From the NCBI GenBank assembly GCA_021325655.1, contig JAJPGT010000088.1:1-64000 (forward strand): a stretch of DNA of 64,000 nt. The letters run 5' to 3'. The notes under the pieces were generated by a model. The model saw only the letters and a list, made by a program, of their open reading frames with translations, was not told the origin of the DNA and did no database searches. The DNA is from Pseudomonadota bacterium. GTDB lineage: Bacteria > Chloroflexota > UBA6077 > JAJPGT01. Position 1 is the first letter of the stretch, and each line of letters starts with the position of its first letter. The translations under genes were made by a program, and so were the position numbers. Of this stretch, positions 43,342-51,185 are shown piece after piece.

Positions 43342-44151
43342 CTACAGGAAGGCGACGAAGCGGCAGAACGCGGCTTCACCACCCATGAACCGCCAGGGGA
43401 AGCAGCCGACCGTGACCCGCTGGTCCAGGATGCGGTCGATCTCCCCGCCGGCGTTCTCGATGTGGATGATGTCGTGGGGGAACAGCGCGTAGTGCATCAC
43501 CTGGATGTCGTCATCCGGCCAGATCTCCTCCAGCGGCCGGCCCAGGTGGGCGGCGCACTTCCTGGCCAGGTCCGGGCGCACCTTGCGGATGACAGTGTTC
43601 ATCGGATGGTCGGCGCTGCCGGCGTCGATCGCCAGCCAGCGGATGCCGCGCTCCATCACCCAGTTGGCGAACTCACGGGTCGGGCCAGGGTGCTTGATGA
43701 AGTAGCGGGTTTCGTCTGGCTCGATCGGGCCGCAACTGGCGGTCCAGTTGGAGGGGTAGTAGCGGTGGTAGCCAGTGTGGATCACCAGGATGTCGTCGCG
43801 CTGGATGGTGATGCCGGTCTCGCGCTCCCAGCGCTCGAAGTGCTCGGGGCCATAGATGTCGTAGTCGCCCACGCCTAGCCGCTGCAGGTCCACCACGCAG
43901 GCCGGGCCGACCAGCCAGGAGATCGGCAGCTCGCCGATCCCCTTGGCGTTAGTGATGAAGTGGTTCGGGGCATCCAGATGCGTTCCGACGTGCAGCGTGG
44001 TGGTGATCTCCATCCCGCCGACACCCTCGAAGGCGACGCGCTTGATCCAGCGGATCTGCGGCCCGCCATACAGGGCGAAGCCGGGGGTATCGGTATCCCA
44101 GTTCTGCGACAGGTCGATGACGTTGATCGGCACCGGGGTGGTGGCAGCCAC
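43342..44151 (-). CDS. Cyclase family metal-dependent hydrolase (kynurenine formamidase/isatin hydrolase type)
   Basis: A 269-residue soluble hydrolase. The family signature H-x-G-T-H-x-D-x-P is seen as LHVGTHLDAPNHF, with further conserved ILVIHTGYHRYY and LAIDAGSADHP. Members open isatin, N-formylkynurenine or other N-acyl/cyclic amides with a Mn or Zn centre. I chose the GTG at 44151, which has AGGAGGG seven bases before it; the longer open frame upstream is Arg-rich and unlike the family. It lies between the allH-like and fdrA-like genes, so it may make the linear substrate that the carbamoyltransferase uses. Confidence 0.85.
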   Translation of the reverse strand: MAATTPVPINVIDLSQNWDTDTPGFALYGGPQIRWIKRVAFEGVGGMEITTTLHVGTHLDAPNHFITNAKGIGELPISWLVGPACVVDLQRLGVGDYDIYGPEHFERWERETGITIQRDDILVIHTGYHRYYPSNWTASCGPIEPDETRYFIKHPGPTREFANWVMERGIRWLAIDAGSADHPMNTVIRKVRPDLARKCAAHLGRPLEEIWPDDDIQVMHYALFPHDIIHIENAGGEIDRILDQRVTVGCFPWRFMGGEAAFCRFVAFL

Positions 44152-44278
44152 GCGCAAACCCTCCTGCTCGGCCCGCGCTCTCTGGCAGAGCGCGGAGTCC
44201 GGGCGCGGCGTCCGGAGGTCGGCCCGTCCAGCCCCGGCGCGGACGCCACGCTGTCGATTGGGGACATGATAGTGGAGG

Positions 44279-45151
44279 TTAGCCCGGCGCGCCCGGCCTG
44301 GCCAGGAGGTAGGCGTACACCCCGGCAAGCGTGTCCCGTCCGGAGGTGGCGCCGTAGCGAGCCAGCCGGTCCGCCGCGGCCGCCAGGCCGATTTCGTCGC
44401 CCAGCGCGATCGGCCGGAGCAGCGCCGCCAGGAGCTGGCTAAGCCGCCCGCGGGCCAGGTGATAGTAGAACTCGGCCGCCAGGCGCGTAGTGCGGGTGGG
44501 CGCGCCCGCCGCCAGCTCCGCCGCGAGCACCTGCCCGGCAGCCGGGTCGGGGCCGAGCCGCTGCCAGGCGCCGACGAAGCCGACCAGGAAGTCGTCTCCG
44601 CTCGGCGTCCCGCCCAGCCCGAGCCCGAGCAAGCGCCCGGCGGGCGCCTGCGCCCGCGCCAGGTCGATCGGACAAGCGGCCAGCGCGGCGGCTAGCTCGT
44701 CCGTCACCCGGCGGGCGCGCTGCTGCAGTACCGTGGCGAGCGCATCCTTGGACGGGGCGGCGGCGCGCCACCAGGCACCAAACGCGCTCGCCGCGGCGAA
44801 CGGCTCTAGCAGCGGGCTGGCACGCTCCTGCCAGCCCGGCACGGGCTGAGGAGTCGGCTCCTCCACCAGCGGCGCGGCAGAGGAAAGGTCGATTCGCAGC
44901 GCGCCCACAGCCAGCGTCTCGCCCACGCGCCAGGCGGCGGCTCCCACCGCCGGCCAGGCGAGCTCAGCCGCCTCCTCCAGCACCAGGCTGAACGGAGTCG
45001 GCGCGAGTGCTGGCCCGTGCAGCGCCAGCAGCCGACCCTGGCTCGTCTCCAGGTTCAGTACCCGCTGGAAGCGGGAGAGCACCCGGCCGCCGTGGCGAAG
45101 CTGCGCCAGCGCCTCGTCCGCCCCGGCCGCCCATGCAGAGGCCCGCGGCAT
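44279..45151 (-). CDS. allH: DUF2877 protein, oxamate carbamoyltransferase subunit AllH-like
   Basis: A 290-residue protein. Two DUF2877 hallmarks are clear: LGLGLGGTPSGDDFLVGF near residue 180 and RYGATSGRDTLAGVYAYL near the C-terminus. The usual G-L-T-P-S-G-D-D reads G-G-T-P-S-G-D-D here. In E. coli the family (YlbF) accompanies FdrA and YlbE as the third part of oxamate carbamoyltransferase. The ATG at 45151 has AGGAGG before it and a TACACT -10 box about 30 bases upstream, so this is the first gene of the operon. A 127-base gap precedes the cyclase gene. Confidence 0.85.
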   Translation of the reverse strand: MPRASAWAAGADEALAQLRHGGRVLSRFQRVLNLETSQGRLLALHGPALAPTPFSLVLEEAAELAWPAVGAAAWRVGETLAVGALRIDLSSAAPLVEEPTPQPVPGWQERASPLLEPFAAASAFGAWWRAAAPSKDALATVLQQRARRVTDELAAALAACPIDLARAQAPAGRLLGLGLGGTPSGDDFLVGFVGAWQRLGPDPAAGQVLAAELAAGAPTRTTRLAAEFYYHLARGRLSQLLAALLRPIALGDEIGLAAAADRLARYGATSGRDTLAGVYAYLLARPGAPG

Positions 45152-45180
45152 GCCCGCCTCCTGCGCTTTGGCTGTGGGGG

Positions 45181-45186
45181 AGTGTA
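45181..45186 (-). promoter_or_regulatory. -10 element of the all-like operon
   Basis: On the minus strand TACACT (45186-45181) would start transcription near 45174, just ahead of the AGGAGG of the first gene. The -35 region (GCCCGT) is weak, so an activator may be needed. Confidence 0.45.
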
Positions 45187-45218
45187 CCCGCCGCGGCGCC
45201 GGGACGGGCGGCATCCCC

Positions 45219-45227
45219 TGGTATCAT
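45219..45227 (+). promoter_or_regulatory. Extended -10 promoter of the methyltransferase gene
   Basis: TGG-TATCAT lies 36 bases before the methyltransferase start, divergent from the all-like operon promoter about 35 bases away. Confidence 0.4.
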
Positions 45228-45263
45228 CTCGGCTGATCCGAGACCTGGCGGGGGGAACGAGGC

Positions 45264-46058
45264 ATGGACTGGGACGCGCGGACGTATGACCGGGTGATGG
45301 CCCCGCAGGCGGAGTGGGGGGAGGCGATCCTGGCGCGGCTGCCCCTGCGCGGGGACGAGGTGGCCCTGGATGCCGGCTGTGGCAGCGGCCGCGTGACTCG
45401 CCTTCTGCTCGACCGCCTCCCGTGCGGCCGGGTGTATGGCGTCGATCAGTCTCCGGCGATGCTCGCCGTGGCCGCCGAGCAGCTCGCCAGCTACGGCGAT
45501 CGGGTTCGGCTCATCCAGGGCGACCTCGTCACTCTTCAGCTCCCGGAGCCGGTCGACGCGATCTTCTCCAACGCCACCTTCCACTGGATCACCGACCACG
45601 ACCGACTGCTCCGCAACCTGTATCGCCTGCTGGCGCCCGGCGGAGTGCTGGTCGCCCAGTGCGGCGGCGCCGGCAACATTGACCGGGTGATGGCCTGCGC
45701 CAACGCGGCCATGGCCCGCTCCCCGTTTCGCGAGCGCGCCACACCGGCGGTGCAGACCTGGCGCTTCGCGGACGCAGGGGAGACGCGCGCGCTGCTGCGC
45801 CAGGCCGGCTTCGATCCGGCCGACGCCTGGCTCTCGCCCGCGCCCGCCTCATTCCCAGATCGGGCTAGCTACGCCACGTTCCTGCGCACCGTGGTGCTGC
45901 GGCCGTATCTCGATCGCCTGCCCGAGGCGCTGCACCAGGCGTACGTGGAGGCGGTGGTGGACGAGGCGGAGCGTAGTGGCCTGGGCCATGTGGTCGACTA
46001 CATCCGCCTGAACCTCTCCGCGCGCCGTCCCCTACAGGAACAGCCAGCGCACATCTGA
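45264..46058 (+). CDS. SAM-dependent methyltransferase (trans-aconitate methyltransferase-like)
   Basis: A 264-residue class I methyltransferase. Motif I is ALDAGCGSGRVT, the acidic ribose-binding residue lies in VYGVDQSPAMLAVA, motif II region GDLVTLQLPEPVDAIFSNATFHWITDH and post-II LLAPGGVLVAQCGG. The HWITDH feature and overall layout resemble trans-aconitate 2-methyltransferases and malonyl-ACP O-methyltransferases. The acceptor is unknown. It is a single gene, divergent from the all-like operon and converging on the CoA-transferase gene with a 19-base gap. Confidence 0.85.
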   Translation: MDWDARTYDRVMAPQAEWGEAILARLPLRGDEVALDAGCGSGRVTRLLLDRLPCGRVYGVDQSPAMLAVAAEQLASYGDRVRLIQGDLVTLQLPEPVDAIFSNATFHWITDHDRLLRNLYRLLAPGGVLVAQCGGAGNIDRVMACANAAMARSPFRERATPAVQTWRFADAGETRALLRQAGFDPADAWLSPAPASFPDRASYATFLRTVVLRPYLDRLPEALHQAYVEAVVDEAERSGLGHVVDYIRLNLSARRPLQEQPAHI

Positions 46059-46077
46059 GCTGTCCCCGAGTGCGACG

Positions 46078-47286
46078 TCAGCTCGGCCCGAGCTGGACCA
46101 CGCCCCGCGCAGCCAGCGCCGCGATCTCCGCCGTCGAGTAGCCCAGCTCCGCCAGCACCTCGGCGCTGTGCTGCCCGAGCAGTGGTGGTGGCCGCAGCGG
46201 CGTGGCGGCGAGTCCGGCCAGGGTGTAGGGCGGAGCCACCGTGTCCATCAGGCCGACCGTGGGGTGGGGGGCGTCCAGCGGCCGGCGCAGCCGCAGGTGC
46301 AGCACCTGGGGATCAGCAAACATCTGCGCCAGGTCGTTGACCGGGCCATTGGGCACCCCGGCCGCGGTAAGCCGGGCGGAGGCTTCGGCGGTGTCCCACT
46401 CCCGGAGCCGCTCTTCCAGCAGCGCGTGGAGCGCCTCGCGGTTGGCCACCCGGTCCGCGTTGCGACGGAAGCGGGGGTCGTCGGCAAGCGACTCGAGCGC
46501 CAGCACTTCGAGCAGTGCTCGCCAGAGGCTGTCGTTCGCGGCGGCGACGTTCAGGTAGCCGTCGCGGGTGCGAAACAGCTCGTAGGGCGCCACCGAGGGG
46601 TGGGCATTGCCGACGGGTGGCGGCGGGACGCCGGTGTGCAGGTAGCGCCCGGCCTGGAACGTGAGCAGGGCGACGAGCGAGCTGAGCAGCGAGGTCTCCA
46701 CCGCGCGGCCGGCCCCGCTCCGCTCACGCTCGAGCAGGGCAGCCAGCACCCCAACGGCGGAGAATAGCCCGGCGGCGACGTCGGCGATCGGGATCCCCAC
46801 CCGGGTCGGCTCGCCGCCCGGCTGGCCGGTCAGCCGCATCATCCCGCCCAGCCCCTGCAGCACCTGGTCGTAGGCTGGCTCGGCGGCTCGCGGGCCACTG
46901 CTACCAAAGCCGGACACCGAGCAGTACACCAGCCGCGGGTTGCGCCGAGCGCAGTCCTGAGCGGAGAAGCCGAGCCGGGCCATGACGCCGGGGCGGAAGT
47001 TCTCCAGCAGCACGTCGGCGCGCTCGATCAGCCGCCACAGCACCTGTCGCCCGGCCTCCTCGGACAGGTCGAGCGCCAGGCTGCGCTTGTTGCGGTTGAC
47101 GCTCAGGAAGTAGACGCTCTCCCCAGCGTCGAACGGGGGGAACGTGCGTGCCTCGTCCCCCTCGCTCGGTCGCTCGACCTTCACGACGTCGGCGCCGAGG
47201 TCGCCCAGGATCATCGCGCAAAACGGGCCAGCCAGCACCCGGGTCAGGTCCACGACGCGAATGCCCGCCAGGGGCAGCGCGACCAT
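46078..47286 (-). CDS. CaiB/BaiF (family III) CoA-transferase
   Basis: A 402-residue cytoplasmic CoA-transferase. The N-terminus LPLAGIRVVDLTRVLAGPF, GADVVKVERPSEGDEAR and FLSVNRNKRSLALDL are family hallmarks, and the catalytic Asp lies in GIPIADVAAGLFSAVG. It moves CoA between carboxylic acids. The start overlaps the stop of the crotonase gene by one base (TGATG), so the two are co-translated and probably work on the same acyl-CoA. The substrate pair cannot be told from sequence. Confidence 0.92.
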   Translation of the reverse strand: MVALPLAGIRVVDLTRVLAGPFCAMILGDLGADVVKVERPSEGDEARTFPPFDAGESVYFLSVNRNKRSLALDLSEEAGRQVLWRLIERADVLLENFRPGVMARLGFSAQDCARRNPRLVYCSVSGFGSSGPRAAEPAYDQVLQGLGGMMRLTGQPGGEPTRVGIPIADVAAGLFSAVGVLAALLERERSGAGRAVETSLLSSLVALLTFQAGRYLHTGVPPPPVGNAHPSVAPYELFRTRDGYLNVAAANDSLWRALLEVLALESLADDPRFRRNADRVANREALHALLEERLREWDTAEASARLTAAGVPNGPVNDLAQMFADPQVLHLRLRRPLDAPHPTVGLMDTVAPPYTLAGLAATPLRPPPLLGQHSAEVLAELGYSTAEIAALAARGVVQLGPS

Positions 47287-48077
47287 CAGCGCCCCTCGAA
47301 CCGCGGGGGCCGCTTCTCCAGGAAGGCGCGCTGGCCCTCCTGGAAGTCGGCGCTGGCGACAGCTCGCTGGACGGCGCTGGCGACGTCGTAGCGCGCGGAG
47401 TGGCTGAGCGGGGCCTCCAGCAGCGCCCCGATGGCGGTTTTGGTGGCCCGGATCGACAGCGGGGCGTTGGCAGCGATCTCTTCCGCTAGCGCCAGGGCTG
47501 CCGCCTCCGCTCCGTCATCGCTCGCCACCAGGTCCACCAGCCCCAGGGCGTAGGCCTCCTCGGCACGGAGCAGCCGGCCGCTGTAGAACAAGTACTTGGT
47601 GCGAGCAGGGCCGAGCAGCTCCAGGAAGGGGCGCAGCCCGGCCTCGCTATACGCCAACCCGAGCTTAGCCGGCGGCATCCCCAGCCGCGCCCCCTCGCCA
47701 GCCACCCGCAGGTCGCAGGCGGCGGCCAGCGCGCAGCCGCCGCCGATCGCGAAGCCGCGAATCAGGGCAATCGTCGGCAGCGGGCAGGCGCGCAGCGCCG
47801 CCAGCGTCTGCTCGAACGGGTCCTCGGGCGTCGAAAGCGGCACGCCCTGCGCCTGGAGCTCCTGGAGCGCCGCGAAGTCGTAGCCTGAGGAGAACGCCCG
47901 CTCCCCCGCGCCACGCAGCAGCACCACCCGGGTGCGGCCATCCGCCGCCAGCGCCCGCAGCGCCGCCCGCAGTGCTGCCAGCATCCCCGTGGTCAGCGCG
48001 TTGCGCTGCTCGGGACGGTTGAACACGACTGTCGCGATCCGCTCGCGTCGCTCGACCAGGAGCTCCTCGTCCACCAT
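47286..48077 (-). CDS. Crotonase-family protein lacking the hydratase glutamates
   Basis: A 263-residue crotonase fold. The oxyanion hole residues are present (AFSSGYDFAAL and GFAIGGGCALAAACD). At the two positions that carry the catalytic Glu pair in enoyl-CoA hydratase (GGGCE-L and xPE-x-x-x-G), this protein has Ala (GGGCAL) and Pro-Ala (MPPAKLG). It is therefore probably not a hydratase; isomerase, decarboxylase, thioesterase or ring-type chemistry is more likely. It is coupled to the CaiB-type CoA-transferase. No activity can be named with confidence. Confidence 0.88.
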   Translation of the reverse strand: MVDEELLVERRERIATVVFNRPEQRNALTTGMLAALRAALRALAADGRTRVVLLRGAGERAFSSGYDFAALQELQAQGVPLSTPEDPFEQTLAALRACPLPTIALIRGFAIGGGCALAAACDLRVAGEGARLGMPPAKLGLAYSEAGLRPFLELLGPARTKYLFYSGRLLRAEEAYALGLVDLVASDDGAEAAALALAEEIAANAPLSIRATKTAIGALLEAPLSHSARYDVASAVQRAVASADFQEGQRAFLEKRPPRFEGR

Positions 48078-48259
48078 GCCTCACCCCGTAACGTTGCGCC
48101 GAGGCTAGCATCGCGCCCCACAGGGGGCAACCAGGGGCGCCGCCCACCCGGCGGTCCGGGCCAGTCGCGGCTTGCCACACGACGCGCTTAGCTTACGAGG
48201 TCCATGGGACGCCATACGGCAGCGGCGCGCGGCGCGCGCCAGCCGCTTGGCGCGACGAA

Positions 48260-48268
48260 TGCTACCCT
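48260..48268 (+). promoter_or_regulatory. Extended -10 promoter of the RNase J gene
   Basis: TGC-TACCCT would start transcription near 48275, which would leave a possible GTG start at 48290 without a ribosome site and favours the ATG at 48323. The ~180 bases before it back to 48078 hold nothing else that I can support. Confidence 0.4.
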
Positions 48269-48322
48269 GTAGGAAACAAGAACGACGACGTGGCCGCGAA
48301 CCGGCAGCAGGAGTACGAAGGC

Positions 48323-49993
48323 ATGGACGGACCGCTGCGGATCGTCCCCCTGGGCGGGGTTGGGGAGGTCGGCAAGAACTCGACGCTGGTCGAGTTCGAC
48401 GGTGCGCTGATCCTGGTCGATGCCGGGGTCAAGTTCCCCGAGGAAGAGTTGCATGGAGTGGACCTGGTCATCCCCGACTTCAGGTATGTGCAGGAGCGCG
48501 CCGGCCACCTGCTGGGGGTGCTCTTCACCCATGGACACGAGGATCACATCGGCGCGCTGCCGTATCTGCTGATGGAGCTGGACTCCGAGGCGAAGCTGCG
48601 CATCTACGGCTCACGGCTGACGCTCGGCCTCATTGGGATCAAGCTCCGCGAGTTCGGCCTGGTTGACCGGGTGGAGCCGATTGCAGTGGAGGCCAGCCAG
48701 GAGGTGGCGCTTGGGCCGTTTCGGATCCGGCCCATTTGTGTCAACCACAGCATCCCCGACGCGCTCGCGTTCGCGATCCACACCCCGGTCGGCACGGTGG
48801 TCCATACCGGCGACTTCAAGTTCGATCCGACGCCGGTCGAGGGCAAGACGACGGACGTGGAGGCGCTGCGGGCGCTCGGAGACGAGGGCGTCTTGCTGCT
48901 CCTGTCGGACTGCGTCCGGGTGGAGCAGCCCGGCTGGACCCCCTCGGAGCGACTGGTCTACGACTCGCTGACGAAGATCATCGCGGATGCGCCCGGGCGG
49001 GTCATCATCACCACCTTCGCCTCGAACATCGGCCGGCTGCGCGACGTCACCCGCAGCGCCTACACGCTGGGGCGCAGGACGGCCGTCGCCGGGCGGAGCA
49101 TGGACGAGAACCTGCGGGTCGCCACCAATCTCGGCTTCTTCAACGTGCCCGAAGAAGCGTTGATCGAGTTGCGGCAGGCGCAGACGCTGCCACCGAACAA
49201 GGTGGTGCTGCTCACCACCGGCAGCCAGGGCGAGCCGACCTCCGTGCTGAGCCGTATGGCCGCCGGGGAGCATCCGCTGGTGAAGGTGCACCCGAAAGAC
49301 ACGGTCGTGTTCAGCGCCAGCCCGGTGCCCGGCAACGAGGAGTCCGTCGCCCGCTCGATCGACAACCTGTACCGCCGTGGGGCGAAGGTGATCTACCAGG
49401 CAATCAACCCGAACGTCCACGTCTCGGGACACGCCAGTCGCGAAGAGCTGAAGTACATGGTGCGGCTGCTCCGGCCCCGCTACTGCATGCCGCTCCACGG
49501 CGAGCACCGCATGCTCCACCTGTACGCGGAGCTGGCGCAGGAGGAGGGCGTGCCGCGGGAGAACATCTTCATCACGGAGATCGGCGACGTGGTGGAGCTG
49601 AGCCAGAGTGGGGCAGCGATCGACGGCACCATTCCCTCGGGCTCGGTCCTGGTGGACGGTCTGACCGTCGGCGGCGTCACGCGCGTGGTGCTGCGCGACC
49701 GGCGCCGGCTCGCCGCCGACGGGCTGGTGATCGCCGCCGTGGCCGTCGATCGTGAGACTGGCGAGCTGCTCGGCGGGCCAGACCTGGTAGCGCGCGGATT
49801 TGCCGCGCCCCGCGACGGTGAGATCATGGAAGACGCCCGGGTGGTGCTGGAGCAGGCGCTCAAGCAGGTGTTCCGGGGTGAGCCGCCCGAGTACGGATTT
49901 CTGGTCAGCAAGATCAAAGAGGTGCTGGGCAGCTACCTGTACGAGCAGGCGCGCCAGCGGCCGCTGATCCTGCCGATCGTCACCGAAGTCTAG
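48323..49993 (+). CDS. rnj: Ribonuclease J
   Basis: A 556-residue metallo-beta-lactamase/beta-CASP nuclease for mRNA decay and rRNA maturation. It begins LRIVPLGGVGEVGKN, carries the metal-binding HGHEDHIGALPYLL, a later INHSIP-like VNHSIPDALAFAI, HTGDFKFDPTP, and a beta-CASP part with TGSQGEPTSVLSRMA and HVSGHASREELKYM. Length equals the usual ~555. I prefer the ATG at 48323, with AGGAG nine bases upstream, over a GTG at 48290 that adds 11 residues. RNase J points to a lineage other than the gamma-proteobacteria. Confidence 0.95.
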   Translation: MDGPLRIVPLGGVGEVGKNSTLVEFDGALILVDAGVKFPEEELHGVDLVIPDFRYVQERAGHLLGVLFTHGHEDHIGALPYLLMELDSEAKLRIYGSRLTLGLIGIKLREFGLVDRVEPIAVEASQEVALGPFRIRPICVNHSIPDALAFAIHTPVGTVVHTGDFKFDPTPVEGKTTDVEALRALGDEGVLLLLSDCVRVEQPGWTPSERLVYDSLTKIIADAPGRVIITTFASNIGRLRDVTRSAYTLGRRTAVAGRSMDENLRVATNLGFFNVPEEALIELRQAQTLPPNKVVLLTTGSQGEPTSVLSRMAAGEHPLVKVHPKDTVVFSASPVPGNEESVARSIDNLYRRGAKVIYQAINPNVHVSGHASREELKYMVRLLRPRYCMPLHGEHRMLHLYAELAQEEGVPRENIFITEIGDVVELSQSGAAIDGTIPSGSVLVDGLTVGGVTRVVLRDRRRLAADGLVIAAVAVDRETGELLGGPDLVARGFAAPRDGEIMEDARVVLEQALKQVFRGEPPEYGFLVSKIKEVLGSYLYEQARQRPLILPIVTEV

Positions 49994-50095
49994 CCTCGGG
50001 CTGGGAGCAGCAGGGTCGCTGGCGCTGTGGCGCGGGGCGATGCGGAACCAGCGCCGGGTTCGCCCGCTCCTCGCTGCGGGACCCTCGTTCCGGGT

Positions 50096-50104
50096 TGCTA
50101 TACT
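50096..50104 (+). promoter_or_regulatory. Extended -10 promoter of the glycosyltransferase-murG pair
   Basis: TGC-TATACT lies 25 bases before the GTG start of the glycosyltransferase, with GGAGG in between. There is no clear -35, which an extended -10 can offset. Confidence 0.5.
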
Positions 50105-50128
50105 GCGGACAGCCCGGTGGAGGCGCGC

Positions 50129-51139
50129 GTGCTCTCGGTCGTCATCCCGATCTACAACGAAGTCGAAAACATCCCCCTGCTGCATCAGGAGCTGAGCGGG
50201 GTGCTCCGCACGCTCGATCAGCCCTACGAAGTGGTGTACGTCGACGACGGCAGCCGCGACGGCAGCTTCGAGGCGCTCCGCCGAATCGCGGAGGCAGACC
50301 CGAACGTACTGGTCATCCAGTTCCGGCGGAACTTCGGCCAGACCGCGGCGCTGGCGGCCGGCATGCGCGCCGCGCAGGGCGACATCCTGGTATTCATGGA
50401 CGGCGACCTGCAGAACGACCCGGCGGACATCCCCCGGCTGCTGGCGATGCTGGAGGAAGGCCCGTACGACGTGGTGAGCGGCTGGCGGTTCGATCGCAAG
50501 GACCACGCCATCCGGCGCAAGCTCCCTTCGCGGATCGCCAACTGGCTCATCGGGAAGGTGAGCGGGGTGCGGCTCCACGACTACGGCTGCACGCTCAAGG
50601 CATACCGGCGCGAGGTGCTGGAAACGGTGCGGCTGTACGGGGAGATGCACCGCTTCATCCCTGCCTATGCTGCCTGGTCCGGGGCGACGATCGGGGAGCT
50701 GAAGGTCAACCACCGCGCCCGCAAGTTCGGCAAGTCCAAGTACGGGATTGGGCGCACCATCAAGGTTGTGCTCGACCTGCTCACCCTGAAGTTCCTGAGC
50801 GACTACGGCACTAAACCTGCCTACCTGTTCGGCGGGCTCGGCTTTGCCTGCTGGGGGCTAGCCTTCCTGGCGTTCCTCTTCTCCGTCGCGCAGCGCTTCA
50901 TCGACGCGACGCGCGTGCACAGCAACCCGGTGTTTACGATCGGGCTCATCCTGGCCGTCATGGGCTTGCAGTTCATCCTGATGGGGCTGCTGGCGGAGCT
51001 GATGGTCCGCATCTACCACGAGTCTCAAGACAAGAGCACCTACGTTGTCCGGCGCACCGTTGGCAAACGCTCCCCGGGTTTCGAGCCACGGCGGCCGCTC
51101 GCCCTGGCGGGCACGGGCCGGCCCGACGACCTCGGCTAA
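50129..51139 (+). CDS. Family 2 glycosyltransferase with C-terminal membrane helices (polyprenol-phosphate sugar synthase type)
   Basis: A 336-residue enzyme. The GT-A domain has LSVVIPIYNEVENIPLL, VYVDDGSRDGSFEAL, RRNFGQTAALAAGM and the metal-binding MDGDLQNDP. Two C-terminal transmembrane helices follow (residues ~235-300). This is the layout of dolichol/undecaprenyl-phosphate mannose or glucose synthases (DPM1, GtrB). The GTG at 50129 has GGAGG at five bases. It could supply the lipid-linked sugar used by the GT-C enzymes at 19152 and 60724, an inference. MurG follows 46 bases later. Confidence 0.9.
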   Translation: MLSVVIPIYNEVENIPLLHQELSGVLRTLDQPYEVVYVDDGSRDGSFEALRRIAEADPNVLVIQFRRNFGQTAALAAGMRAAQGDILVFMDGDLQNDPADIPRLLAMLEEGPYDVVSGWRFDRKDHAIRRKLPSRIANWLIGKVSGVRLHDYGCTLKAYRREVLETVRLYGEMHRFIPAYAAWSGATIGELKVNHRARKFGKSKYGIGRTIKVVLDLLTLKFLSDYGTKPAYLFGGLGFACWGLAFLAFLFSVAQRFIDATRVHSNPVFTIGLILAVMGLQFILMGLLAELMVRIYHESQDKSTYVVRRTVGKRSPGFEPRRPLALAGTGRPDDLG

Positions 51140-51185
51140 CCCCGCCACGCCGCGCCTGGTGTCACCCGCTCAGCTAGAGCCCTCG

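Noticed and set aside
46057-46084. GAGCTG...CAGCTC inverted repeat between the methyltransferase and CoA-transferase stops
   Set aside because: The six-base arms with a 16-base loop overlap both stop codons; it is too weak to call a terminator.
48611-50713. A 700-codon open frame on the minus strand opposite RNase J and the glycosyltransferase
   Set aside because: It is an Arg/His/Asp-rich antisense frame produced by the high GC content. It lacks any domain and lies over two clear genes.
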